Source: a virus
Direction: 5' to 3' (one strand)
Virus record (IMG/VR): IMGVR_UViG_3300025087_000001
Coordinates: 62,001 to 126,000 of that record
Length of the DNA stretch: 64,000 nt
Part shown: piece after piece, positions 51,046 through 59,056 of the stretch
Position numbering within the stretch: the stretch's first letter is position 1
Layout of the letters: each line of letters opens with the position of its first letter
The notes under the pieces: generated by a model
Told to the model about the DNA's origin: nothing
Database searches by the model: none
The model's input: only the letters and a program-made list of their open reading frames with translations
Position numbers and translations under genes: made by a program

Positions 51046-52257
51046 CTACCTCAAGGACATTTTCAATTTTGCCAAAAACTTAGGATCGTGGTGTCCAAAT
51101 TCATTAGCGTATTGTTCTGCACTACTGTGAATCTGTTTATTACTGTTGTGATCAAAACTAGTAGTTCTTTTAAAATCCATCGGATGCATTGGAACTTCTT
51201 TTTCAATTGGCATTTTTTCAAACATCCCGACCACATTTTTCATGGTATCGCCTAAGCTAGAATTATAGATTCCATGGTAACCAGCATTTCTAATAGCATT
51301 GTGGAAATCTTCTTTTCTAACTACACCAGGATTGGTCTGTCTTTTCTGAGCAATTTCTTCAGCTTGACTCCACAAATTATGACTATCTTTGCCAATATCA
51401 TAAAGTTTTTTACTACCTAAAGAAGTAATGTATTTACTTTTAGATCCAGATGTTACAATATGTTCTGGCTCAGTATTTTCTAAATAAAAGAAAGACATTG
51501 GATGTTCCGGTTTACCTTGTTTAGCTTCGGAACCTATTCCCCTGACCCCGTGATGTTCTGGATCCAATTCGGTTAATCCTTGTTGGGGGGAGTAGTGGAT
51601 CAATTTAGTATCTGGATTATGGTCTTCTAAAGGATGCTTATCCTGATTTTTACATAAATAAAATCCATTTTTAGCATAAAACTCTGATTTGTTAATCTTA
51701 GTAGGTTTCATTTTTAACATAGATTCGGACATCGGATATAGATTTTCGTGATCCATGTTGTGTTGGAAAACCATACCGTCTTTTGTTTCGGAATAATTAT
51801 CATTTGGCTTAACTTTAGGAATATCTGTTCCAGTTCCTTTCATATGTTGACCGGCATTTGGGCCTGAATGGAAGTGAAGTTCGCTGTTTAGTCCTGAAGA
51901 ATATAGGCTTGATTCTTGTCCAAGTGCTTGAACTAATTGGTGTAAATGAGGTATTGATCTAATATGTGGATTGTGAATTAAAATACTTTTTTCTTTATCT
52001 CCATATTTTCCCTCAATCTCATCCACCCCATACATTTCGTGAGCATCATAACCCTTGTCTCTCAAAAGATCTAAGACATCCTCATGAGTCATTTTGGTTT
52101 TAGTAGGGTATCTGGGATTTTCAGTGGAAAATATAAAGTGAGGTTGTCGATTTAAAATAGCATTGGGTTTTTCACCAATACTTTTATGTAAATTGTTGAT
52201 AAAATTGAGTTTATCTTCTTTTTGCTTTTCGATTGTTTTAAGTAGTAGTTTGTACAT
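51046..52257 (-). CDS. Polyvalent virion protein, 403 residues
   Basis: Histidine-rich. TKLIHYSPQQGLTELDPEHHGVRGIGSE followed by SFFYLE and IVTSGSKSKY resembles a domain found in large phage polyvalent proteins, and RNAGYHGIYNSSLGDTMKNV another. Its 5' end overlaps the EDxHD homing endonuclease by 20 bases. Probably injected with the genome. Confidence 0.55.
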   Translation of the reverse strand: MYKLLLKTIEKQKEDKLNFINNLHKSIGEKPNAILNRQPHFIFSTENPRYPTKTKMTHEDVLDLLRDKGYDAHEMYGVDEIEGKYGDKEKSILIHNPHIRSIPHLHQLVQALGQESSLYSSGLNSELHFHSGPNAGQHMKGTGTDIPKVKPNDNYSETKDGMVFQHNMDHENLYPMSESMLKMKPTKINKSEFYAKNGFYLCKNQDKHPLEDHNPDTKLIHYSPQQGLTELDPEHHGVRGIGSEAKQGKPEHPMSFFYLENTEPEHIVTSGSKSKYITSLGSKKLYDIGKDSHNLWSQAEEIAQKRQTNPGVVRKEDFHNAIRNAGYHGIYNSSLGDTMKNVVGMFEKMPIEKEVPMHPMDFKRTTSFDHNSNKQIHSSAEQYANEFGHHDPKFLAKLKMSLR

Positions 52258-54106
52258 ATTTCCTCACAAATAACCTCTGACCAGCATCGTAAATCTTATA
52301 CCATTTTAATTCATTGGCATATTCACGTTCTTTAAGCTTCCTCTCATCCATATTAGCCCGACACCTTCTACGATTAAAGGTATCAAACTTATCCGTCCAT
52401 TCCCAACCTAAAGTATCGTGAGAGTGTTGGAATCCCAATTGCTCTAAAAATTTACCAGTTCCATACTTTAAATCAACCCAATAATAAACTTCTTTAAAAC
52501 TCTCATTTCTTTCTAAATATTTTAATAACTTAGAGAACCCACCAATAATTCTAGTATTCAAATCTGTACAGAATCTTTCAACTTTAAGGGTGTTTTTATC
52601 GTAAATCTTATAACTTAGCACACTCTTAAGATTGCCATTATAATACAGACCTATGTGTTTTCCCGAAAAATAGCCCTTTAAATGGCACCTAGTTAGGAAT
52701 TCTTTAGCGTCCTCAGTTTTTACTTCTTTAATTTCAGTTTTACGACCGTAGATAGTTGCAATATTAGTATTTGTCTTATTATTCACAATAGACTTGACTA
52801 TTTCAGGATTTTTATAAATATCGTTTTCACGGAATTGGAGAATTTGCAGACCTAACTCCTCATATTTTTGTCTCATGGTAAAATGATAGTAACTATCGTC
52901 CACCTCTTTTTCACAGTGCCAATACAAACCATCAACGTTTAAATATAAAATGTCACTTATTTTGAAATCCGGCTTATAGTTTAATGTGAGGTGTGCTTTT
53001 TGATTATAATTCTCTAGCCCCAAAAGCTTATTGGTATACAGTTCTAAACTAGTAAATCTATCTATACTGATTTTAGCCAAAAAAGAGTGTAATTCTTCAT
53101 AGGTGGAGAAGGAATTCCTCTTAAACAAAGACCAAGTAAAAGAATGTGATAATTTGTATTGTTCCGCCAATTCATCGATCGTTTGCCCAAAAATACAAGT
53201 CTGGTTCCCCCTGCTTATATTAGTTTCTATCCTAAGCTTTCTTTTGAGCGCATGGCTTTTGTGTAGGTTAAACTTATGAATATAATATTCAACCAACCAC
53301 ATACTAATATTTTCCTGTTCGGCTATTTCGATAATTCTAGTATTCTCTACAATATACTTTTGATATAGCCATTCTTTATCTTTAACATTACTGTTATTTT
53401 TTTGTAAAAAACTACCCTTCTGCTCGGTACTCTTTTTAAAACCATACTTAATCCGATAAAGCCTAGCCATTCTAATGGTTGACCCAGCCTCCTTAGCAAC
53501 CTCAATTATAGTCTTGTTTTCTGAAATATATTTTTGGTAAAACCATTCTGGATTTTTTAGTAAATCCCATTGCGTGTCTTTATTAGTATTTAACTTAGTC
53601 CACATTTCTTTCGTTTTCTTTGTGCCTATTTTATCCATACACTTTCTAATTTTAAATTCACTTATTTTAAGAATATTTGCCACCTCTAAAGCTGTCTTAT
53701 TTTGATTAATATACAATTCAATAATATCTTTATAGGGAATATTGTCGTCGGCTACTTTTTTTCGGTATTGCCTATATCGATCGTCCACATCAACATTGTG
53801 ATCGGACAATATCCTTGCAACAGACGATACATTGGTGTTATATTTTTTAGCTATTTCAGGAGTAAGCATTTTATTAACCAAATAGTCGTCAATTAACTTT
53901 TGATGATCTATTCTTCGATTTGATCTCGAAACATTTTGGTGTTTTAACTCTAAGGGTTTAGTAATATTGTATTTCTTGAGATATCTTATAATACTAGTGT
54001 GGCCACAATTCAATTCCTTAGCTGTTTCGGGTATAGTCTTGTTTTGGTTTAGATATAAATCTATTAGTCGGTCTTTATCTATTAGTATTTTGATTCCCCT
54101 ACCCAT
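52238..54106 (-). CDS. Homing endonuclease with helix-turn-helix array and EDxHD/Vsr-type nuclease
   Basis: 622 residues. The N-terminal half has at least five related helix-turn-helix units (each a DxxxLYxxQNKTxxEVAxxLxxSxxxI pattern), a DNA-reading array. At about 385-445 KPDFKISDILYLNVDGLYWHCEK...YYHFTMRQKYEELGLQILQFRENDI fits the Vsr-like EDxHD nuclease of I-Bth0305I and Hef-like enzymes. A GNAT-like domain follows (VLSYKIYDKNTLKVERFC). It has its own promoter, so it is expressed independently of its neighbours. Selfish gene in the virion cluster. Confidence 0.8.
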   Translation of the reverse strand: MGRGIKILIDKDRLIDLYLNQNKTIPETAKELNCGHTSIIRYLKKYNITKPLELKHQNVSRSNRRIDHQKLIDDYLVNKMLTPEIAKKYNTNVSSVARILSDHNVDVDDRYRQYRKKVADDNIPYKDIIELYINQNKTALEVANILKISEFKIRKCMDKIGTKKTKEMWTKLNTNKDTQWDLLKNPEWFYQKYISENKTIIEVAKEAGSTIRMARLYRIKYGFKKSTEQKGSFLQKNNSNVKDKEWLYQKYIVENTRIIEIAEQENISMWLVEYYIHKFNLHKSHALKRKLRIETNISRGNQTCIFGQTIDELAEQYKLSHSFTWSLFKRNSFSTYEELHSFLAKISIDRFTSLELYTNKLLGLENYNQKAHLTLNYKPDFKISDILYLNVDGLYWHCEKEVDDSYYHFTMRQKYEELGLQILQFRENDIYKNPEIVKSIVNNKTNTNIATIYGRKTEIKEVKTEDAKEFLTRCHLKGYFSGKHIGLYYNGNLKSVLSYKIYDKNTLKVERFCTDLNTRIIGGFSKLLKYLERNESFKEVYYWVDLKYGTGKFLEQLGFQHSHDTLGWEWTDKFDTFNRRRCRANMDERKLKEREYANELKWYKIYDAGQRLFVRKYVQTTT

Positions 54107-54111
54107 ACCTT

Positions 54112-54120
54112 ATTATACCA
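54112..54120 (-). promoter_or_regulatory. Perfect extended -10 promoter, leaderless start of the homing endonuclease
   Basis: Minus strand TGG then TATAAT (54117-54112), five bases (AAGGT), then ATG at 54106. A consensus -10 hexamer with TG element, and no space for a 5' leader except those five bases. Confidence 0.65.
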
Positions 54121-54166
54121 TACTTTACGAATAAGTCCACATATTTATACTATAAATAAAATTACT

Positions 54167-54985
54167 TTATACGTTTGAAAGGTAATATTTTTGAAAAAAC
54201 TTAGCCTTAACTTGACCCATCATTTTAGCTTTCTTTTCTTCTAACATTTGAATTCTGGGTTGGTAGGTTTGGTTACCGGGCCCACTTGAAGATTGTGCAA
54301 GAGAATCTTGGCTAATACTCGTACTGTTGTATTTTATTTGGGCTTGTTTTGCGCTTAAAATATCGATAGCCGCTATCATACCTATAATTTCATTAACTAT
54401 TTTAGGAACCTGGCCTTCTATGTGACTTAATCCAACCGTGTAGGTAACTGTCCAGAAAGCAGGAAGCCAAGAGAATCCATTTATAGCTTGTAAAAAAACT
54501 AACCCGGCGTTATTTTGACTTCCATCTACAAGAGAATTAGCGCCTAATAAGGCTAAAATAGGTAGTAAATTCAATTGCCGCCTATGTGACTGACCCATAT
54601 CTACCCACGAAGCTGGTAATCTAAATATATTCTCACCATTACTTGAAACTACCGATAAATCTTCAACTGAAATTATGGGCCCATGTTGGGTTTTCATATA
54701 GAGAAACTTTGCATAAAGTGCTCGGTCGTATGGAATCCTTTCTTTCATCTGTACTTTATTTACAAAAAGCTTACTTTCTGATTCAAAAGTATTTACAGCA
54801 TATTCGATAAGTATTTTTAAATCATCCGAAGAGTAATCTGAAAGATCAATTCCCTTCAAATAAAGCAATTTTAATTTATCCGGTGTTATTAAGGGCTCAC
54901 ACCTACCCAATAAATCAGACGTAGCCGAACTGATAACGGGATAAACATTATTTGTAATTTCCTTAGAAATAGTATAGTCAGCCAT
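54167..54985 (-). CDS. Virion protein of the head-tail region
   Basis: 272 residues, mainly helical, with a polar C-terminal segment (SISQDSLAQSSSGPGNQTYQ) and a final coiled coil. The ATG at 54985 follows GGAGGGTGTT. Coupled to the small beta-rich gene upstream. No family name recognised; probably structural. Confidence 0.55.
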   Translation of the reverse strand: MADYTISKEITNNVYPVISSATSDLLGRCEPLITPDKLKLLYLKGIDLSDYSSDDLKILIEYAVNTFESESKLFVNKVQMKERIPYDRALYAKFLYMKTQHGPIISVEDLSVVSSNGENIFRLPASWVDMGQSHRRQLNLLPILALLGANSLVDGSQNNAGLVFLQAINGFSWLPAFWTVTYTVGLSHIEGQVPKIVNEIIGMIAAIDILSAKQAQIKYNSTSISQDSLAQSSSGPGNQTYQPRIQMLEEKKAKMMGQVKAKFFQKYYLSNV

Positions 54986-54986
54986 C

Positions 54987-55394
54987 TTAACACCCTCCAA
55001 CATTCAATAATTCCGCTACTATAGCAGATTTTACCAAAAATGTTTTAGATGTTCCGTTTTCGGTTAAAATAAGAATTAAATTACCAGTTCTAGGAAATTG
55101 AGTTGACGGAATATCAATTTTAAATATTGATTTATCATCAGCAAAAGGTTTAGTTGCTACTATGGTAAATTCTTTGGCTGAATCTACAGATGAAAACTTA
55201 GCCGATAAAGAAAAAGTAGCCGACGTTGGTGAATATCTCATTGGAAATTCCGAACTAGCTTGAATTGGCTTAGATAAATCAACTAGTTGTAAGTAAATAG
55301 TATTGGCTTGGCCCTCATAAACATAAGCTTCATTAGCATAATTCCAATGATTTATACTAGATACATTTTCCAATATTTTAGCCGATAATCTCAT
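54987..55394 (-). CDS. Small beta-rich virion protein
   Basis: 135 residues with an Ig-like rhythm of strands (ATFSLSAKFSSVDSAKEFTIVATKP) and a C-terminal cysteine. Behind a late promoter. Structural protein of unknown place. Confidence 0.55.
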   Translation of the reverse strand: MRLSAKILENVSSINHWNYANEAYVYEGQANTIYLQLVDLSKPIQASSEFPMRYSPTSATFSLSAKFSSVDSAKEFTIVATKPFADDKSIFKIDIPSTQFPRTGNLILILTENGTSKTFLVKSAIVAELLNVGGC

Positions 55395-55424
55395 TTTATC
55401 TCCTTAATTTTATATATATCTGGT

Positions 55425-55439
55425 TAAAGATTGTCTTTT
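55425..55439 (-). promoter_or_regulatory. Candidate late promoter before 54987-55394
   Basis: Minus strand AAAAGACAATCTTTA, 31 bp before the ATG at 55394; back to back with the early-type promoter at 55450-55460. Confidence 0.6.
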
Positions 55440-55449
55440 TAGGGTAAAT

Positions 55450-55460
55450 TGTGGTAATAT
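55450..55460 (+). promoter_or_regulatory. Extended -10 promoter giving a leaderless kinase-like mRNA
   Basis: TTGTGG then TAATAT at 55455-55460, five bases (AAAGT), then ATG at 55466. TTGTCT with an 18-bp spacer could be a -35. Confidence 0.6.
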
Positions 55461-55465
55461 AAAGT

Positions 55466-56032
55466 ATGAAGATTAATGAAAGGCTAATTTCCATTGACGG
55501 GCTGAGCGGGGTTGGTGTCTCTACTCAAATTCGATTATTGCGATTAGAATTGCAAAAATCAGGATACAAAGTAATGGTTTTTGGCCATGGAGAAATTAAC
55601 GAATCTATCCAGGATTATATTTTGATTCGTGATTTATTATCTATACATCCTGACTTAATTGTTTTGTGGGACAAGACTTTTATAAAATCAATGATTTACG
55701 ACTTAACTCAAGGAAGTACTGACCAAATGGTTTTAGAAAAATACAAAGATTGTCTATATAGATACAGGGTTTTACTTCATGAGTTTCAATCATTACATTT
55801 AGTATTGTTACCTAATAATCTGAAAACATGTCGGGTAAATTTATTGGGACGACACTCTATAATCCCTAATATATTGTTTTGGGACTTTCAAGAACAGAAA
55901 ACAATAATGGATATGTATAAAATTGTTAATTCTCACATATTAAGTAGTGGGATTAACATAGAGCATATGGAAGTCTTTTGTGAAGAAAAAGCCTTAGATG
56001 TTCATAGTAAAATACTGAAATTACTAAAATAA
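55466..56032 (+). CDS. Thymidylate-kinase-like P-loop protein with altered Walker A
   Basis: 188 residues. ISIDGLSGVGVSTQIRLLRLEL at the N-terminus has the position and pattern of the thymidylate kinase P-loop (E/D-G-x-x-G-x-G-K-S-T-Q), but the invariant lysine is Val18. HPDLIVLWDK, DLTQGS and LLGRHSI are further pieces in place of the usual DR(Y/W) and LID. Without the lysine, nucleotide phosphoryl transfer is doubtful; a binding or regulatory role is possible. It has its own leaderless promoter between virion genes. Confidence 0.65.
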   Translation: MKINERLISIDGLSGVGVSTQIRLLRLELQKSGYKVMVFGHGEINESIQDYILIRDLLSIHPDLIVLWDKTFIKSMIYDLTQGSTDQMVLEKYKDCLYRYRVLLHEFQSLHLVLLPNNLKTCRVNLLGRHSIIPNILFWDFQEQKTIMDMYKIVNSHILSSGINIEHMEVFCEEKALDVHSKILKLLK

Positions 56033-56056
56033 AGCCCTCCATTTAGAAGGGCTTCC
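56033..56056 (-). terminator. Hairpin terminator for the alanine-rich virion gene
   Basis: AAGCCCT-CCATTTAG-AGGGCTT stem; on the minus strand it is followed by TTTATTTT. It may also slow the rightward transcript of the kinase-like gene. Confidence 0.6.
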
Positions 56057-56087
56057 CTACAACCTAAATACTTGAAATTATTAAATA

Positions 56088-56492
56088 CTATGCAGACGCC
56101 ATAACTCCAGCAGCTTTTAACGAAGTTAAAACAGCATTGATTTTGGTTTCAATAGCGTCTAGTCTTCCTTCGGCCTCTGTTCTAAGGGTTTCTAAATCTG
56201 CATTATCAGCCTTAATATCAACTACGGCTTTTACCTTAGCGGTAGCTTCGTCAATGGCGGTGTCTATTTCGGCACCAGTTGGCTCAGCGGCATTAACAAA
56301 TGTACCAGCAGATGCTGTAAAGGTAGTTGCAGCAACTACAGCGGCGGTCATGTTGGTAGAACTAATAGCAGCTACTACAGTAGCTACACTTGCGACTGAA
56401 GCGGCGTCAATTGCATCCGCTACTTCATTAGCCTTGGCTCTATTGGCCATTGCTACAATTAGAATGTCTCTTGCTTCTCTTGATAGACTCAT
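56088..56492 (-). CDS. Alanine/valine-rich virion protein
   Basis: 134 residues; the first 75 are a low-complexity, hydrophobic-leaning helix-forming stretch rich in A, V and T (SVASVATVVAAISST, then MTAAVVAATTFTASAG), and the rest a coiled coil (AKVKAVVDIKADNADLETLRTE). Could be a trimeric whisker or head protein. GGAGG site before ATG; variant late promoter upstream. Confidence 0.55.
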   Translation of the reverse strand: MSLSREARDILIVAMANRAKANEVADAIDAASVASVATVVAAISSTNMTAAVVAATTFTASAGTFVNAAEPTGAEIDTAIDEATAKVKAVVDIKADNADLETLRTEAEGRLDAIETKINAVLTSLKAAGVMASA

Positions 56493-56552
56493 TTTTTCCT
56501 CCTGTGGAAAAATGGACGCTCAGTTAATCTGAGGACTATCCTGTTGATAACA

Positions 56553-56567
56553 TATAGATTATTATTT
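56553..56567 (-). promoter_or_regulatory. Candidate late promoter, variant, before 56088-56492
   Basis: Minus strand AAATAATAATCTATA, 61 bp before the ATG at 56492; one core base differs. Confidence 0.4.
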
Positions 56568-56569
56568 AC

Positions 56570-56598
56570 TTGCAATATTAAATGAGGTATGGTATATT
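56570..56598 (+). promoter_or_regulatory. Sigma70-like extended -10 promoter
   Basis: TTGCAA at 56570-56575, 17-bp spacer ending TATGG, TATATT at 56593-56598. The leader after it (TTAATTAACACA..AAAAGGAG) is almost the same as at 58240-58262. Confidence 0.7.
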
Positions 56599-56625
56599 TA
56601 ATTAACACATAAAAGGAGAATTAAA

Positions 56626-57621
56626 ATGAAAATAATTACGATTAAAACACAAAAAGACTTAGACAATTTACCCTTAACTTTCAAAGAATTTACTGAAATA
56701 GAGATTAGAAGCTCAGAAGTTATTGAAATCAGAAAAGCTTGCGATAACTCAACGGTTACAGCTTACGGTAACTCAACGGTTAGAGCTTGCGATAACTCAA
56801 CGGTTACAGCTTACGATAACTCAACGGTTACAGCTTACGGTAACTCAACGGTTAGAGCTTGCGATAACTCAACGGTTAGAGCTTGCGATAACTCAACGGT
56901 TACAGCTTACGGTAACTCAACGGTTACAGCTTACGGTAACTCAACGGTTACAGCTTACGGTAACTCAACGGTTAGAGCTTGCGATAACTCAACGGTTACA
57001 GCTTACGGTAACTCAACGGTTACAGCTTACGGTAACTCAACGGTTACAGCTTACGGTAACTCAACGGTTACAGCTTACGGTAACTCAACGGTTACAGCTT
57101 ACGGTAACTCAACGGTTAGAGCTTGCGATAACTCAACGGTTACAGCTACCGAAATGAGTATTATTACCGTAGAATCAACATCTGTTAAACTAGAAGCTAG
57201 TTTAAACTCTGTAATAATATTACGACAAAATATTAAATTTAAAAAAGTAAAAACGGTTACTGTCGTTAGACAAAAACAAGTAGAGCATAATTTAAAAACC
57301 TTTAAAGAGGTTTACCCAGAAAACGTAGTAGACGGTGAAATAATTCTCTATAAATCGGTTAGCCCAACTAACCTAACAGACTTTAAAACAGGTAAAATTA
57401 AATATGAAATTGGTAAAACAATTGATTGCCCAGATTTTGACCCAGATAAAAACAGAGAATGTGGCGGTGGCTTGCACTTATCTCCAACCCCAGAATTAGC
57501 ACTTAACTACAATCAGGGTAAGTTGTTGAAGTGTAGGGTAAAAGTAAAAGACATGGTAATTTACAGTAAGTGTATTACAAAAGTAAGGTGCAGAAAGGTT
57601 TTTGTAGAGGGCGAGGTTTAA
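56626..57621 (+). CDS. 8-residue-repeat protein with DUF7666-like C-terminal domain
   Basis: 331 residues. Residues about 40-175 are 17 tandem copies of an eight-residue unit of form (G/D)NSTV(T/R)A(Y/C), built from a 24-bp DNA repeat, likely forming a regular beta structure with alternating Tyr and Cys. The C-terminal 120 residues (VDGEIILYKSVSPTNLTDFKTGKIKYEIGKTID...ECGGGLHLSPTPELAL...KVRCRKVFV) match a domain often found in phage proteins of unknown role. Leading gene of a rightward early cluster behind a strong promoter. Confidence 0.7.
   Translation: MKIITIKTQKDLDNLPLTFKEFTEIEIRSSEVIEIRKACDNSTVTAYGNSTVRACDNSTVTAYDNSTVTAYGNSTVRACDNSTVRACDNSTVTAYGNSTVTAYGNSTVTAYGNSTVRACDNSTVTAYGNSTVTAYGNSTVTAYGNSTVTAYGNSTVTAYGNSTVRACDNSTVTATEMSIITVESTSVKLEASLNSVIILRQNIKFKKVKTVTVVRQKQVEHNLKTFKEVYPENVVDGEIILYKSVSPTNLTDFKTGKIKYEIGKTIDCPDFDPDKNRECGGGLHLSPTPELALNYNQGKLLKCRVKVKDMVIYSKCITKVRCRKVFVEGEV
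56743..57150 (+). repeat. 24-bp tandem repeat, 17 copies
   Basis: Unit GATAACTCAACGGTTACAGC plus TTAC, or the GG/AGAGCTTGC variant. Copies differ only in three linked positions, so the array is recent or kept uniform by recombination. It encodes the repeat region of the protein at 56626-57621. Confidence 0.9.
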
Positions 57622-57622
57622 T

Positions 57623-57877
57623 GTGGATACTAAAAGAATAATACAAAATTGTAAAGATGGAGAATTCGACAATAGCCCATCTCTATTCAGGTTTGTTGTT
57701 GAGGATTATTTTGATATAGAAACTTGGCCAAGAGAGATGACCGATAAGGTATTTATAATGGCTAATTATAATAGTCAAAGTAGAAATAGATACGATATGT
57801 ATAGTGTTTTTAAAGAATATTTTAACCTAGTAGAATTGGCTAGGATTGCTTATAATTGCGGTAAACAGACAACTTAG
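57623..57877 (+). CDS. Unknown early protein, 84 residues, GTG start
   Basis: GTG at 57623 follows GAGG at suitable spacing. Aromatic and acidic; FVVEDYFDIETWPREMTDKV. No family recognised. Confidence 0.6.
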   Translation: MDTKRIIQNCKDGEFDNSPSLFRFVVEDYFDIETWPREMTDKVFIMANYNSQSRNRYDMYSVFKEYFNLVELARIAYNCGKQTT

Positions 57878-57886
57878 GAGACTTAT

Positions 57887-58015
57887 ATGAATAAATTTGA
57901 TAAACTATTTTTTCTATTTTTCTTAACTATCTTTGTGGTCGCCATAATTCAATTCCTTAAGCTAGACTATCAAAATGCGCTAGAAGGAATTAAGTGGTTT
58001 GCAGGTGCGAGGTAA
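57887..58015 (+). CDS. Small membrane peptide, 42 residues
   Basis: Starts MNKFDKLFFLFFLTIFVVAI, one membrane segment at about 6-25, and a short polar tail. AGGAG site. Function unknown. Confidence 0.55.
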   Translation: MNKFDKLFFLFFLTIFVVAIIQFLKLDYQNALEGIKWFAGAR

Positions 58016-58020
58016 TCAAT

Positions 58021-58209
58021 ATGGAATCTGTAAAACATTCTTTAGTCAAGCAAAAACAGTTGATGGAAATAGAACTTTGTGGCGACAAGATACATTGTAG
58101 TGATTATTACAAAAAACTATCTGTAGTCCATAAGGTAGTTACTTGGACAATAAAAGTGATAGATTCAATGATTTTAGATATTTACAAAGATAGTTCTTTG
58201 GAACAATAA
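58021..58209 (+). CDS. Unknown early protein, 62 residues
   Basis: Helical, with two cysteines (CGDKIHC). GAGG site; the start lies five bases after the preceding stop. No family recognised. Confidence 0.55.
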   Translation: MESVKHSLVKQKQLMEIELCGDKIHCSDYYKKLSVVHKVVTWTIKVIDSMILDIYKDSSLEQ

Positions 58210-58211
58210 TA

Positions 58212-58240
58212 TTGACTTGAACTGCGCCTTGTGGTATATT
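58212..58240 (+). promoter_or_regulatory. Best-consensus sigma70-like promoter of the window
   Basis: TTGACT at 58212-58217, 17-bp spacer ending TTGTGG, TATATT at 58235-58240, then the same TTAATTAACACA leader as the promoter at 56570. Confidence 0.8.
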
Positions 58241-58266
58241 TAATTAACACAATAAAGGAGTTAAAA

Positions 58267-58560
58267 ATGAGTAACTTATTGACCGAAACCCAAAAGAAAT
58301 TTTTAGAACTTAGCCAAAGATATGAGCAATTGAAGGAAGAGATGAAAAAGATCAATCCAGAATTGAATCAACTAATGGAACAAATTGGCATTGGAACGTA
58401 TTTTCAAGATCCTGCTACTAAGTTGGTATATAAAATATCACAACCTACTGGAACTTTTGTAGAGTATAAAAAGATAGACTACGACCGTACAAAGAAAGAA
58501 TCTGAGTCAAAAGGCTCGCTCAGTAAAACTGAAGCGGAAAAACAAGGCTTTGATTTATAA
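58267..58560 (+). CDS. Coiled-coil early protein, 97 residues
   Basis: Helical N-terminal half (TETQKKFLELSQRYEQLKEEM), then a short beta-rich part and a charged tail. Strong AAAGGAG site for the ATG at 58267. Function unknown. Confidence 0.65.
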   Translation: MSNLLTETQKKFLELSQRYEQLKEEMKKINPELNQLMEQIGIGTYFQDPATKLVYKISQPTGTFVEYKKIDYDRTKKESESKGSLSKTEAEKQGFDL

Positions 58561-58569
58561 GGAGTTACT

Positions 58570-58851
58570 ATGGGAACCGACGACTTAATGGTATTAAGGG
58601 AGATGCTTAACAAAAGAGGAATTGCCTTTACATTGGGCAACCAAACGGTAACGATTCCGCCTGTACATAAACACTACGTAAAAGACGGTTATTGGAAATC
58701 AGAGGAAATAGAGCCAGAAAGGAATTACCGACAGATAGTGCTGACCATTGCCACCCTAGATACTTTAGATTGTGGGTGTACTACGGTATTTAATTTCACC
58801 GAAGACGGTGGTTTAATAAATATTAGCTCGTATAATTACGGAGATTACTAA
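58570..58851 (+). CDS. Early protein, paralogue of 59450-59731
   Basis: 93 residues; shares with the gene at 59450 the endings TTVFNFTEDGGLINISSYNYGDY versus TTVFRFTESGKL..SYNWGDY and a GYW segment in the middle. AAGGAG site; overlaps A2 by a small gap. Function unknown. Confidence 0.65.
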   Translation: MGTDDLMVLREMLNKRGIAFTLGNQTVTIPPVHKHYVKDGYWKSEEIEPERNYRQIVLTIATLDTLDCGCTTVFNFTEDGGLINISSYNYGDY

Positions 58852-58852
58852 A

Positions 58853-59056
58853 ATGAAAGAATGTGAAACTCCAGCAGACAGAATATATAGAAACCTATGC
58901 TCTATCCCTTCGTTTAATACCACTGTAACAAGGTGTGAGCTGATGATAATTTTTGAGCGTTATTCCGATATCTGCATAATAAGGGGAAAATTTAGAAAAA
59001 TACAAGTTACCGAAATCACCAATGGTTTTTATAATATTTACACCAAGGAGTTATAA
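58853..59056 (+). CDS. Paralogous early protein A2 (RIYRNLCS family)
   Basis: 67 residues, copy of the protein at 13641-13859 (RIYRNLCS...SDICI...IYTKEL), followed by B2 with the same TAATG junction. The N-terminus is shorter than A1's. Function unknown. Confidence 0.7.
   Translation: MKECETPADRIYRNLCSIPSFNTTVTRCELMIIFERYSDICIIRGKFRKIQVTEITNGFYNIYTKEL

Noticed and set aside
56743-57150. CRISPR-like array of direct repeats
   Set aside because: The 24-bp units are contiguous without spacers and form part of an open coding frame; no cas genes nearby.
56723-57157. A 144-residue frame in a second reading frame through the 24-bp repeats
   Set aside because: Any 24-bp repeat without stops keeps more than one frame open; it lacks a ribosome site and ends soon after the repeats. 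The frame with the DUF7666-like C-terminus is the gene.
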